64,000 bases of DNA, taken from Anarhynchus alexandrinus. Its lineage: Eukaryota; Chordata; Aves; Charadriiformes; Charadriidae. This document shows positions 13,801 to 26,730 of this stretch, piece by piece; positions within the stretch are counted from its first letter, which is position 1; every line of letters starts with the position of its first letter. The stretch covers positions 2,042,945 to 2,106,944 of the forward strand of contig VUYV01000155.1 in NCBI GenBank assembly GCA_008711295.1, read 5' to 3'. A program made the translations under genes and the position numbers. The notes below the pieces were generated by a model. The model saw only the letters and a list, made by a program, of their open reading frames with translations, was not told the origin of the DNA and did not search any database.

Positions 13801-16326
13801 TAGGATAGTGTTTAGCACTGGGAACAATGCTACAAGCCTGGTGTGTCCAAGCTGTTAGTCAGAATGTTTGCTTTCCCCTCTCCCTGATTCCAGCTGGTTT
13901 TGGTAGAGGTTCCTTGTGTAAATCTCGGCATGATGTAGATGCTATATGAAACACTTTGAGACAATTTCAGGATTGTTGTTCTTTTTAGTTCAAATTCTAG
14001 TTCTTATGGAGAATTTTCATAGCACTGAGGAAGTCTTTTCCATCTGTTCACGTTGGGACATGGATGCTATAAATATATAGTCTTCACAATGATTAATGTA
14101 AAGGTGGCAAACAAACAGTAATCTGCTGTTTATTTTAGTTTTTCCACTGTTATATGTTGTTAAGATAAATATTTAAAACATACTTATATTGTGAAAAGTA
14201 ATACTCACAGTGCCTTCTGTCACACGTATAATTCAAGATCCTGAGTTGACAAAATACTGGTTGATCTTGTCCCAGAGGTTCTCATACTTTTTCAGAAAGT
14301 TGCTCCTCTTTTTGTATAATTTTACCTTCAAGTGAATAACAAGACTTTGGGAGAGAAGGAAAATCGTTATTAAAAATACACACAGACTTGATCAAAATAA
14401 CTTTGATGGCTGGAATGATGAGAACAGTCATTCTCTTCCTTTGACAGGTATTTTTTGGTCTGAGATTTGAGGGCACCGATATTGATTTAGAAAGCTCTGT
14501 GGCTCAATTTTAAATGAAATGTAAAACTTTTCCATTTTCTCACCTATCAACCTCCATGAAAGAGCAGCTGTTCTTGCAGGGAGCAGCGCTATTCTCACTT
14601 CGAGTATCACAATGCATTTATGATGTGGGGCTTATCTAAACGGCTCCCCTTTATGTGGAAAAAAAGTCTGTATTTATTTAGGAGTTCTGATTGTAGCAGC
14701 AGGATACCAGTCTGGATCCCAGGCTGAGATGTGGGATCTGGACCCCCTTGAAGGTATCCTTTCCAGCAGTTACCCCCTGCTTTTCTCCTCTCTCCTGGAA
14801 ATGACAATAGCAGAAGGCTATTCCCCGCTCCCCTTCCTCCTCTCCTGCAAGCAGCTGCACCCCTGGCCCTGACATCCACTCCTCCTCCTCTCCGGAGAAA
14901 CAGCAGCAAGCCCAATGTGCCCTGGCAGTTGCTTGGACCCTTGTTATCCCACGGGAAGTTGCCCAGAAACACACAGGGATTTCATACTTTCTACCCCGAT
15001 GTTCAAAATTGCTCTTATACGCTGAAAATGGATTAGGTTTGACAGCAGAACTAACCATATATGGGAAAGGCAGAGGAAGAGGAGCCGAAGGACAGTCCTG
15101 TCTCTCAAACGCGCTCAGTTCCTGTCTTTTAGTGAGAACAGGAACAAGCCCAGGCTTTTAAGGACGTTAAGCAGATGAGAATTAGAATATACCCCGTTGC
15201 GTTGCTTTCTAATAGAAAGCGCACGAAGGCTGCAAAGGAGAGGGGAGTCTTGGTGGCTGAAGGTCAGTTCCTGTTTCAAAGGCTGACCTCCTTTGAAAAG
15301 AGGTCTCTCTGCCTAGTGTTCCCGCAGGAAGGGTCCCAGGGGCTGGATCCATGCTGGCCTGTGGTCAGGGAAGTGCTGAGCTGCTGTTCAAGTCACTGTT
15401 CCCTGAAAAAAAAGGCATTTCAACATACCCTTAGGTGTCTTTGACTAAAAACTGGATGCTTTCTAAAGTAGGGTCATCATTTGGCTGATACTATGTGCTT
15501 GAATATCTCAAAAGCTGTAAACTTAACAAAATTCAGATTCTTCTTAGGTGATTTTTTTATCTTCATTTGTTGTGGTTTCATTTGGCTTGTCCACTGCACA
15601 GTGCCTTACCGGGACTATTAGTAAAATATAGGCTAAAGGGGTCTTGGGGAGAAAATCATATTTTTTTTCAAATTTTTAGGTGCCAAAAAAGGAAAAGCAT
15701 AGGATGGCCCTAATTAGACTCAGGGAGTGTAATCTGTGTTTCTGAGTTTTATCCCTAAACTGTGTCGTGTACCAACTTTATTACCAAATCTCTCAAAGAT
15801 AACAACATTTAACAGGACAAAACCTTTTGAGATTCTCAGGTGAAAGGTTTACATAGCAGGGAAATATTACAATAATGACATTCTAATTTAATAATTTCTC
15901 TAGCAGTAAAAAAAGGAAATATTCGTAGCTTGGGGAGGGAGCTGACCTCTGTTATCAATAGTGTTTGTACCTTCTCGCAAAGTGCATTCCTTAAACAAAT
16001 GAATAAGGAATCACCTCTGGATCTCAGGGATAAGGGTGGCAGGATGCTGGAGGGCACAGCGATGCTGAACAAAGATTTCTGATCAGCCATTTCTCTTGAA
16101 GCGGAAGCCAGAAACAACAGGGAACACACGAGGAGAATGTATTAGGTATCGTATCTGCTAATGTGTCATTGACCAACCAAAAATAAAGTGACTAGTCCAT
16201 CTCTCCTCTCTCCCCTAAGGACAGGCTTTCCATTTCTGTCCCCTTTGCCACCCTGGTCTCCTCTATGATGATTTTTATATCACTTGCCAGAATTTTCTCT
16301 GGCTAGAGGTCCAGACAGGTTTTCTC

Positions 16327-16330
<4 letters not shown>

Positions 16331-16359
<29 letters not shown>
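16331..16359. repeat. A29 homopolymer
   Basis: A pure run of 29 adenines. No retroposed gene or SINE is recognisable to its left, so I do not call it a retroposition tail. Confidence 0.97.
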
Positions 16360-16362
<3 letters not shown>

Positions 16363-17011
16363 ATGTGAGGGTTGTCTTGTTTGTGGGGCTTTGAAGCCAT
16401 CTCAGCTTTTCAAGCGCCCCGTGGGGAGCTAGGCTGTCCCTGCCTAGAGCAGACAGAGCTCAGGTGAAGGCAGGTGTATGTCCCACGATTATTTTTTTTT
16501 AAGTTCTGCAACACTGTGAGAATTGCAGTGGCACCTTCAGCAACTTTAAGAGAAAGCAGCTCTGTTTCACTGTCTGAGGTGGACAGTGTCTGAGTGTTTT
16601 ATCTCTGGCTGATGGTTTTGTCCCCTGTATAACTCTTTGCCATACTGGACCTCTTTCTTGCTTGGTGCGATCAGAGATACTATTAACTTCTTTCAGTATC
16701 GTTACTAAAAATTGTGAGCCACTCTTTGAACCTCAGCCCCCTTGGCTTTTGGTTTTGTGCAATGCACCAAAAACTTGAATTGCGAGTGTGAGACCTTTCA
16801 AACTGTTTTAGCATCTTTCAAGCAAAGAATAATTAAGACGGGAAAATACTGTGCTAGTTACAGCTCGTCTGTCATTGCTTGGGTATCCCAATTCTCGCTT
16901 CTCGTGAAGGGTTAGGTGAATCCCTTACTCTAACTTTACACAGAGAATAATACAGTGTAAGAGAAATGGGTGTTTCCCAAATATAACTTGGGGATGTAAC
17001 TCCCACCTTAG

Positions 17012-17080
17012 AAAGTATTTGAATCTGAAGATTCAAGAGTAGTATTTCAAGATTCAAAGTATTTGAATCTGAAGATTCAA
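17012..17080 (+). repeat. 25-bp direct repeat, each copy holding a palindrome
   Basis: The same 25 bases occur at 17012-17036 and 17056-17080. Within each, ttgaatct-ga-agattcaa is an inverted repeat with 8-base arms and a 2-base spacer. The 19 bases between contain a partial third copy (gtatttcaagattcaa), suggesting an imperfect triplication. Confidence 0.95.
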
Positions 17081-17689
17081 ATATGTCCACAGCAGTTACA
17101 GCAGTTATAAAAACTAGGCTTAAAAGAGACAAAATTGCCTCCCTCAAGGCTTTAGCATATAGGCATTACTTTAAGAAAAAAAAAAAAAGGCTTAGGGGAC
17201 TTAGAGTGATTTCAAGATATTCATAATTTGGAGGAAATGGTTGCATTACAAGAGCCTATCCTGATTACAGAATTTTTTAATCTCAATCCAAGATAAACAT
17301 GTCTTCAACACCACATACACCTGAGTTGCCCTTTTAAATACCCAAAACCTTGATCCATATTCAGGGCTTTTTTTCTTGTGTCTCCCTGCTGTGATGAAAG
17401 AGTCATCTCATCTCGTATTAATTTTGTCTCGGTACACGGAATATTATTATGCTATAGCTTTTGGGGCAGGTTTTCTCATATATTTCTGAGAATTTTAAAG
17501 CTGTTAAAGTAATAGCTAAAATTTCCACCTCACTTCCAAAAAAACATGTTTTGTTTGCGAGAGGAAGGTGGTGTTACGCAAACTTGGCCGTGAGCAGTTG
17601 TCTTTAACAGCCATCGAAAGTCAAATATAGAACCAAATTTCTAGTAGTTCCTTAAGAGGCGAACCTTGTCCCCACCCTTTGTGGGAAGG

Positions 17690-18012
17690 GAAGCAGGATC
17701 TGTGAAACCCCCCCGGTGCTTGCTTCCCTCGGCATTACTGACCTCCAGCCGGCCGGCCACATTTGCCACCCGCGGTATGGGTAAGGAGATAGGGTGAGTA
17801 CGGGGACAGGCAAGTACCTGCCTCCGGGGATCATTCTGCTTCTCGGACGTGGGGACAACTAGTTAGCAGGGTCTAACCTGGGTTCAGGGACCGCAGGAGC
17901 AAGTGCGGGGCCTCACAGCGGTGGTGGCAGCCCTGGGGAGAGCCCAAGCGCCCATGCCAGCCTGGCGGGCAGCACCCCGCTTCCCGGCGGGGGTGTGCGA
18001 GAGCAGCAGCTG
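17690..18012. promoter_or_regulatory. CpG-rich patch, possible promoter or enhancer
   Basis: About 19 CpG dinucleotides fall in roughly 320 bases, far above the nearly CpG-free surroundings (ccggccggcc, cccgcgg and cccggcggg blocks). On the + strand a consensus-like splice donor, agg|gtgagt, sits at 17794 inside the patch, so it could be a non-coding first exon. An AT-rich homeobox-like block (attaataatcgat) follows at about 18038. No TATA box or gene product could be tied to it. It lies about 30 kb upstream of the first visible TFEC exon. Confidence 0.35.
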
Positions 18013-21000
18013 CACAACAGGGCTTAATTGTGTAGTCATTAATAATCGATTTTAACGCTCGTATTTTAACTGCCATTGAACTTGCAGTGTACTTTTGTGG
18101 CAGGAACTGGTTGGTTAACAAGATATTTTCAATGCCATCTGGATTTGGACGGCATTACAATTAAACTATTGTACTTCTATAGCCATAACATTGCACCATA
18201 GCTAACTGGGTTTAAGTTAGACCATTAACTTAATAAACTGCTTTCTGTGGAGACAAGAAGATTTCATTTCCCTGTTTTCTAAAATTAAATTTGTTGTACT
18301 ACATAAAACAGTACATGCTCTTTACCGCTTATTTACACAAAGCTTCTGTTGAATTCGGTGGAAGTTTTGCTGGCAAATTCAGAGCGAGACTGTATTCAAA
18401 TAATATTTACATCACACCACGCTTCTCCATTAGGCAGCTTACTCCTTCCTGTCATCCACCTCATATTTAATTCTTAATATCATATTTAATTATGAAATAA
18501 TTTTAGAACTATAGGGACTTTAACAGTCATGTAGGTACGGATGTTAAGTCTGTGTATATAGATAAATAGACAGCTATATTCATTCATAATTAAACTCTCC
18601 ACCATAAAAACTTGATTCTAAATATAGACGATTTGTCCCCAAGGGAAAGGAAAATAAACCCCACTGATCTAAGGGAAAAAAACAACACAATAATGCCCCT
18701 CTGTCCTCCAAACCTATAATTACTATTTGGTATCTAAAGAATTTAATCATTCTTGGTCTTTTTGCCTCCACGGTCATGGACAAATCTCTCAAATTTGGAT
18801 GTCCAAAATACAGACAAATTTTCAAAGCCTAAAAGTGATTTAAGAGCATGGTCTACAATAGGATCAGTGGAGACTGGCATTCTTGAGTCATTTTTTTTTT
18901 TTCTCACAAGAATATCCTGAACGTATAATTTCACATCAAAGTCAATACGCTCCTTGCGATGCCGAGGGGAGCAATTGACTTTTGGAGAGCTATACACAAA
19001 GGTATTCTGGTACTACTATGGCAACTGACAGGACAGAGAACTAATTTAGATGCCTAATTTTAAATCAAGGTAAATTAAAAAAAAAAAACCCTGAATCATT
19101 TATCCCAAGTCGTATTATAAAGCTGTTCCTAGTTAGCTCTTATCTGAGTCGCTCCAAAAATTTGACATCTGGGCTAAGCCAGTTGTCAGTGTGGAGAAAC
19201 AAGATCTAACACAGAGCAATCAACCTGCCTGTTTTAGACATAACCAGGACACAACTCTCTAATTTAATCTAAAACTCATATTCTGGAACCGACATGCATT
19301 TGTATGGAAGAAACATAGCAAAAAACCCCTAAACAAAACGGTAACAAAGATAAATTTGAAGCCATTCTGTTCTCTTCATATTGATCTACTGTATGTGTCC
19401 CAGCCACAAGAATGCCCAACACCTTTGCTGAGTGGAAGAAGACAAACGTGACCACTAGTCTTGGGGAATAACACTTGCTCACTAGACATTGACTTACATG
19501 CTCTGCTCTAGGGTAACTGGTCATGTTGGGTGAATGCAAGCATGAAGGTGTACACAATTGTAAATGCAAATGTTTTTAAGAAAATGAAGGTGCATTTTAG
19601 AAGTTTTTAAACCAGGTCAGTTGAAGGCAAGGTTGCCTTCGAGCTGTGTTTTGCCCTGGTGTGTTGTGTTTTAATCCATCACTCTAAGATGCTTAACCTT
19701 TATAGAGTTGTACTTCCAGTGCACGAGACTAAATTTCCTTAGCAGTTACTTTCTCTGCACCAAAAGAGAAAGGGAACATCTCTATGAGGATCCTTTAGCA
19801 CAAATGCATGAGGGTTGTGTCACTGGAGTGCAGCAAAGCTACCTTGAAGCAGTAGAGTGGTGAGCAAGTGGGCAGAGGCCCAGGATTTATTTCATGGTCA
19901 TTCTGTTACTTTTGGCAGCTTCTTGGGACTGTACCAGTATGTTGCCCATCTAGATGATAGGTAAACTGGGCTGGGCAGTGTTGTGGTTACGTCTGTCTGT
20001 AACTGGCCTTGCTTCAACGGGACAGATTCTGCTGAGTTGTGAAAGCAGGGGTAGCAGCACATGGCTGCAGGTTGTTGTCAGCACAAGGCTGGGAACCGAC
20101 CAAACTCTTTCCTGCAAGTGATAATTATACCACGGTTCAGTAACGGAGCGCTTGCAAAACCAGGCACAGCCAAGCGCAAAATAACCTTGCTGATCATGCA
20201 GCCGTGCCCATTGGGATCTCTTAACTTTTCATCTTGGCAAAGACTATATAGGTGTGTTCAAAACCTGTTGGTTTGATGTTCCTTCAGGAAAAAAAATTAA
20301 GTGTAGGCTAAGGGGAAGCTGCTCCTCAAGTCTCAGGCTACACATATTGTAGGAAATACTTGTTGTTTTCCTCAGTTACGCACGATGTTTCAAAGCCTCC
20401 CTTCTTCAGAAGGTGCTCAATCCAGCTGCTCCCCTTTGCATAAGAGGAATCCCCCTCTTCAGCTCCCTGCGTGGCTGGATTGCTGCAAAGGCTTTAGGGG
20501 ATGAAGCGAGATATTGCAGCACAAAATAATTTTCCCCTTTTTGGGTGTTTAATGAGTTGTGACTTTGAAATGCAGAGCAAATCTGCTCAAATAAAGCAAA
20601 TCCAACCAAATTCAGATAAAACTTTACTTAGGGTTGTATTAAGTGTCTAAATGGCCTCACTGGCAGTAATAAAGAGACTTCATCTCCTCTCATGTCCATG
20701 TCCAGAAGTCGTATGTCTTAGCCTGAGTTACTAGTGCCAGGCTGCCTTCATAACAAACAGAGCAGAGGAGAGAACTCTGGAGACCTCTGTGCAGTCCTCA
20801 GTCATCTGTCTATGGTCGGTGAAACAAATCACCACCTGGAGATTTCTCTCCAGTAAGAGGATCATCTCAGGTAGATATGTCTAACTTTGAAGTATCTAAA
20901 CTTTGGCGAGATGAATCCCATCAGGTAAAAATGCATGGCAAGGAATAGGGTTTGCCTTGAAGAATTTATTGTTTACGTAGGGAAGGCAGGCAAAAAGGCA

Positions 21001-23956
21001 GCGGAAGGACAACACAGAGAGGTGGCAGAAATTGGCCAAAATGACCCAGCTCCTCAGTCATTGCATGGGAATGCACACTTGCTGTCCTGAGGCAAAGTTC
21101 TTCACCATATATCTTGAATCCATTTTAATCTAGCATATATTATTAATTTTGCCATGTTCCTCTGAACTTCCTTGTTAAGTCAGAGTCTTAAGCAATAGCT
21201 GAAAGCCTGAGGGTGGGGAAGGGAAGAAGGAAGGATGAGAGGAGACTTCTCACACTTCACAGCCTAATCCGAAAAAGGAAGTGCAGAAAGTTTTGCAAGA
21301 TAATCAGACCCTCAAAATAAGGTTCAGCCTGTTTCACAGCTAGTTTCAGAGCCAGTTTCATGGATGCAATGAGCCAAACACAGTTCCACTGCAAACCAGT
21401 TCAGCAAAGGACTTTACTGCAGCTGCTCTCACTTGTACTGATTTGAAAATGGCCAAATAAACAAAGGAAACTTTATTTTTTCTGCCTATTATATAGATGG
21501 ATGATGACAGTGCTGTAAGTGGAAATTCACAATCTATAGCACGTGGGTTGTGGGCTGGAACTGTGGAAACACCTTTCAGATCACTTTGTGCTTTTTCTCT
21601 TCTTAATTTCCATTGGCTAAATGTAATCAATATGCCTGATGAGCATGAAATATTATTCTAATCTTGGTTTTTGCAGAAATGCAATTGCTTTAACTGCATC
21701 ATAGATGGTACATGAATGTAAATACAGGGGGTCAGTATACAATATTGACAGTCTTCAACATTAAATGTGTTCCACCCTGGGGAAAAAAAGGAGGGAAAGC
21801 AGAAATAAAATAAAAATAGTTTCAAAACCAGACCATTCACCACCCAACAGAAACATGAGTGAGATGGCAGACTCAAAAGATGAGAATTAAGAATGGTTTG
21901 TAAAATGAAATGAAAAGAAAGACATCGATTAAATTTAAAAACATCAGCATTTCACAGGTTTCCTTAAACAAAATTTAACCTGTGAATCAAGTAAACTTTG
22001 CCTCCCTGTTCTAAAATGAGTCTTCTTATGAAAAACTTCAATGTTCTTTTCCATCTTAACTTTCCACAATCTTCAGTCTCTGGGCTTAACATCTATTTTA
22101 AAAAAAATCTAAAAATAGGACAGTGAAATGTAATGACTTTGAGCAATAACAGCATGACTCAGACTACTTTTTCTTAGAGTCCACTGTCAACTCAAACTAA
22201 GGGTGGCCTCTGTTCAGTTTTAATTGTTAATGTTAGGCCATCTTTCTTGCAGGACTTTGGTACAGACAGCTGAAATTTTGGTTGTATAAATTATGATGCC
22301 ATATAAACTTTAATTAAAGGGATCCAGATACTCAGCTACCATATCTCAGGATTTAATGAAATGAGTTATAGCAAGTCATGATCTCAGCCAATGTGACCAG
22401 CATACAGAGATGAGGATGGTCATTTACCTTACTCATGCAAGATAACTCCAAGACCTTATAATTGACAGCATCTGTAGCTCGTTGGCCTTCCTGCATTTAA
22501 TGATGATAAAACAAAGCCTTTCCACTGCAGTGTGGGAAATTCTCAAGTTCTTTTTCAGTAAATGTTGCAGGACCTTTGGGGTAACATAACTCCTACTGCT
22601 GGTATCTGGGTGCTTGAGAGCCCACTCAAGAAGGGGTGTCTCGAGGTGGGTGGTGATAGGTGTGAGGCTGGTATGACAGAAAGAGAAGCTGTTTCCCAGT
22701 CTATTTAGGGAACCACAGGCAGCTGGGATTGACTCTGCCATGTGTCTGTCAAATGCTTTTGGGTGTTTTCTGCTCCCTCTCAGAGTGGGTGATGTTGGTG
22801 TTGCTGTTTAGAGCACCCATGAGCTGTTCAGCAGCTGGAAAATAAGTCTCTCTTTCTTAAAAGGTTCTCTGAGTAAAAGCCAGAACCTGAATACTGTCTG
22901 TCTCCCATGAGGAGTAAATCATTCTGGAAGTGCCTGTGACTCCCACAGGTAAAGGGACCGAATGTGTTACCTTGGTGCCTACAGATGCTTGATCAGCTCT
23001 GCAGCTTCTCGTGCTTTATAGTCGAAAAAAGTCCTTGAAAAAAGATGTCCAACCAATTATAAACAGCAACAGGAATTTTAATTTATCTTTATAGTGACTA
23101 ACACGATAGCAAGGTGACGTACTCCTACTTTTTAACCAAACAGAATTAATCAAATTTATCTTTTTCTTTGATGTGCACGACTCCTGTTCATTCTGCAAAA
23201 TGCTCAAAGGGTTAAATTAAAGATGAAATAGAACACAGTAACATGCAGGAGAGTCTCCCCCTCCTTCAAATCATATTTAAATGATAAAAAGCCTTTCTAC
23301 AGGGTTAGATCCAAACTGTGGATTTCCTGTTACATTTAATAATGTAACCTCATACATAATGATAAAACTTAGTTTTTGTAAATTCAATTTTTGGAATTAC
23401 CATAATTATTTATGTCAGAAAATAATTGAAACAATTTGTTTTCTGTTTGTTTGAATATTGCTTAAAGTTGACTATTTTTATGAACAAACATTTTTCTATC
23501 AGTTTTTTTTCAGAGGACTTTAATTTTCAAGATCTTCTTTCATGTTAATGCTATTGACTTCATTATTTTTCTCCACATTGCTATTTCTGAATTCACACCA
23601 TTGCAATTAGATTTTATTTTAAATGTTAGCTGAGGAGGAATTATGTTACATTTGTATGTTAGAGAGCTGTGCCAAGAGTGTGTGACAATGAGGACAATCA
23701 CAGTTTCATATTTGGAAAATGTCAACAACTTTATTAAATGAAATTAAATAAGAAAGCCTCAAAGACATACATATTCAGCAGCTACTGAAATCTGGAATAC
23801 CACTGTGTGTTTTTTTTTTCTTTTTGTCATGTTCAGATGTTCAGATTTTGTGCAAGTAAGGAATATTCATAACTGAATGTTATCAAACATTAAAGTAAAA
23901 TAACCTCCTATTCAGAACTTCCTATTTCACCATCACTAACTTTCAGCTCAGTGAAT

Positions 23957-23996
23957 CCCATCATATATACCCCATATATATATATCCCATATATAA
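23957..23996. repeat. CCCATATATA-type simple repeat
   Basis: Three units of ccc(a/t) followed by AT dinucleotides of varying length. Confidence 0.85.
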
Positions 23997-24775
23997 TTTC
24001 CCTTCCTTTTCCTGAATACCTGAAAACGGACACCATTTGAGACAAGTAGATATGTTATACTGCTTTTTCTAATTGTTATGTTAGCATAAGCTGCCTAAAC
24101 TGAGCCTGATTTGTCCAAAAACTGTAGGAATTCAAGGTTAAGTGACCAAATCAAACTCTGATTAGAGAGGTACATAGGTATTTAATTCATGAGACAGGAT
24201 TAAAACACAGATCCACGATGGTGCTTAGGGTATATTTAGGATTTGGTTTTTACTGCCTTCCACAAAAATTAAGTATTTAAAAAAGAGTGAGCCAACCAGG
24301 GCATGGCATAGAGCTCTCTTGTTCTGGTGATGGGACATGACAAACACACTGCTCTTCAAATTACACTAACATCTCTAGAAATTATAATTACAATTGGTGG
24401 AAATGATATTTCAGCTACTTCCACAAAAACCAAGATAATATAATGTGATAAGAACTAAGAAATTGCTGAACTATTGCAATCCTCATAAAAGCTAATATCG
24501 GGATTGAGAATATGCATGAGAGCTCACTGAAGCCGCGTAGTTGCTGTATGTAGTAGCCAAAAGAATTCTCATCGGTCTGCATCAGTCACACTTCTCTTTG
24601 CATGGTAAAGATCCACACCCAACTCCTCTTTCTGCTGACTCTCACATTTCCTTAAAGTACTTGTGTCTGTAGGGAACACAAAGCTGCTTCCTGATCCAGG
24701 ACAAAAGAGATTCAGAGACTGATCCTAACTTTGTTCTCCTATAATGGCCTTTGTTCTCTGACTTGAATGTCAATG

Positions 24776-24802
24776 TTATATTTTGTTTTGTTTTGTTTTT
24801 TT
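24776..24802. repeat. TTTTG microsatellite
   Basis: Several tandem ttttg units run into a short T tract. Confidence 0.9.
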
Positions 24803-25289
24803 AAAGTGTGCATATTATCAAGTTTAGCAGGATTAAACCAAAACAAAATCTAACGAATATTATAATGCAATTCATGTTACCTGTCACTTGAATCTATGAG
24901 AGTCAGCATGCTAATTAATTTAATTTTGACTAAGAAATTCAAAACACACCTACTTACCAGGTTCATGTCTAGGACAGTGGAAGCCTCTATTTAATGCTAG
25001 CTTCGTGTTCCATGTCTGCAGGTGGTCTTTAATGCCTGAGCCAGGATTGTCTTATGTCTAGATTTGTCTAAGTTCACATTTAGAAACCTAGATAGAAGTG
25101 CTCCTGAGAGTGGTTGCTGTCTATGGTATTTTGTATCCCATACAGCTTTCCATGGTGGTGATTTTCCACACTTGTAAGAAGCAGTTCATTTGCACTGAGT
25201 GTCCTAGAGAAAAAGTGAAACATAACTTTCAAATTACATGAGTTTGAATGTTTTACTCCATCGCGTGTGTCAAGTGCATTGATCTGCAA

Positions 25290-25972
25290 CTTCAGAAAGT
25301 GGATGAAAAGCTGGACACGAGCCAGCAATTTGTGCTTACAGCCCAGAAAGCCAGTCATCTCCTGGGCTGCATCAAAAGAAGTGTGGCCAGCAGGTCAAGG
25401 GAGGTGATTCTGCCCCTCTACTCCGCTCTGGTGAGACCCCACCTGGAGTACTGCATCCAGCTCTAGAGTCCTCAGTACAGAAAGGACGTGGACCTGTTGG
25501 AATGGGTCCAGAGCAGGGCCACAAAAATTATCAGAGGGATGGAGCACCTCTCCTATGAGGAAGGGGCTGAGACAGTTGGGGTTGTTTGACATGGAGAAAA
25601 GAAGGCTCTCGGGAGACCTTATTGTGGCCTTTCAATACTTAAAGGGGGCTTATAAGAAAGATGAGTACAGACTTTTTAGTAGGGCCTGTAGCGATAGGAC
25701 AAGGGCCAATGGTTTTAAACTAAAAGAAGGCAGATTCAGATTAAGTATAAGGAAGAAATTTTTTACAATGAGGGTGGTGAAGCACTGGCACAGGTTGCCC
25801 AGAGAGGTGGTAGATACCCCATCTCTGGAAACATTCAAGGTGAGGTTGGATGGGGCTCTGAGCAACCTGATGTAGTTGAAGATTTCCCTGCTCATTGCAG
25901 GGGATTTGGGATAGATGACCTTTAAAGGTCCCTTCCAACCCAAACCATTCTATGATTTGATGATTTGATGAA
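25290..25972 (+). mobile_element. CR1 LINE fragment, 5'-truncated, inactive
   Basis: This is the 3' end of a chicken-repeat-1 non-LTR retrotransposon. It encodes the C-terminal part of the reverse-transcriptase ORF: KVDEKLDTSQQ, HLLGCIKRSVASRSREVILPLYS, VRPHLEYCIQL, then GLRQLGLFDMEKRRLSGDLI, RRANGFKLKEGRF-like and HRLPREVVDTPSLETFKVRLDG. It finishes with the CR1 3' end (gatttgggatagatgacctttaaaggtcccttccaaccc) and an ATGATTTG-type terminal repeat. The frame is broken by a TAG at 25464-25466, at the position where CR1 normally reads Trp, and by a one-base frameshift near 25562-25568. The 5' end stops abruptly near 25290, as usual for incomplete reverse transcription. Neighbouring DNA shows no obvious target-site duplication, also usual for CR1. 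The good match to the coding consensus makes this the youngest repeat in the window. Confidence 0.93.
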
Positions 25973-26697
25973 GTGATGTCAGGATTGTTATCTCCAAGTG
26001 TCAGCCAGTGTCCTGCCCCATGTATAACGCATGCTAAAGATGAACAGTGTGCTTGCGTCCTGTGAAACTCCACGATGGAGAAGAAAATCTCATTCCCATT
26101 GTGATCTGTTCAGTCTGTTCATTAGGGTTGTTGAAGTAGCCCTTGAAGTTTTTGTGTCTTGTTTTCAACCGGTAGTAATTTAAATAGTGCTTGACCCACC
26201 TCAAAATGTTGAGTGCACGTGGGGTTAGTGGCTCTATGGACTTACTTCAGGGGGTTGGGTGTGGCTTATTTAGATATGTCTTATGCTCATTAAAGCTGTG
26301 TTTTGCAGCTTTCTTTGTTGTGATCATGGACTGATTCGTAGGGCTGGCCTGCTCTGAGAGAGCTTTTGTTGTCTACAGAGTCCTACTGATAGAAAAGTAG
26401 TGAGGGTGAGCAGGGACCTAAGCTCTCATAATTTGAAGCACACAAAGAAGGCAGACTTTGGTCTCAGTTTGAGGGAAAAGCTAATTTAGAAATATCAGTA
26501 ATCATAATAGACCTCACTTTTTCATTTCAGGATATAAAAAATACATGTTGAAGCCAATAAGATTAATTAATGTAATGAGATGAGAAACTCAAGTGCACGG
26601 TGAGTTTTGAGACAAACTGCAAGTCTTTTATTCTGCTTTAAAAGCTCAGTGTTTGCCCATCTATAGGAAGGCATGTATGAGAAACAGAGAGAAATAC

Positions 26698-26730
26698 ATG
26701 TATATATATTTGTATATTTATATATATACT
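26698..26730. repeat. AT-dinucleotide low-complexity run
   Basis: Interrupted TA repeats. Confidence 0.9.

Larger units (their letters stand above)
1..25289. other. Non-coding DNA, left part
   Basis: AT-rich non-coding sequence. None of the open frames here (up to 126 codons, for example 14607-15058 and 7016-7375 on the minus strand) shows a family motif, and several overlap each other on both strands, as expected for chance frames in GC-richer patches. What can be named is listed separately: simple repeats, a tandem 16-mer at 1.74 kb, two CpG-rich patches and a palindrome-bearing duplication at 17.0 kb. It probably represents intergenic DNA upstream of TFEC or a long 5' intron. The sequence does not decide which. 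Confidence 0.6.

Noticed and set aside
14607..15058. Two overlapping minus-strand frames (121 and 126 codons)
   Set aside because: They overlap in different frames over a pyrimidine-rich, GC-richer stretch, and neither resembles a known protein.
16331..16359. A29 run as the tail of a processed pseudogene or SINE
   Set aside because: The preceding sequence shows no gene or SINE similarity, and no flanking target duplication is visible.
22433..22741. 102-codon minus-strand frame with protein-like composition (TPLLEWALKHPDTSS, KVLQHLLKKNL)
   Set aside because: No family recognised, no convincing splice or promoter context, no second exon. A homology search would decide.
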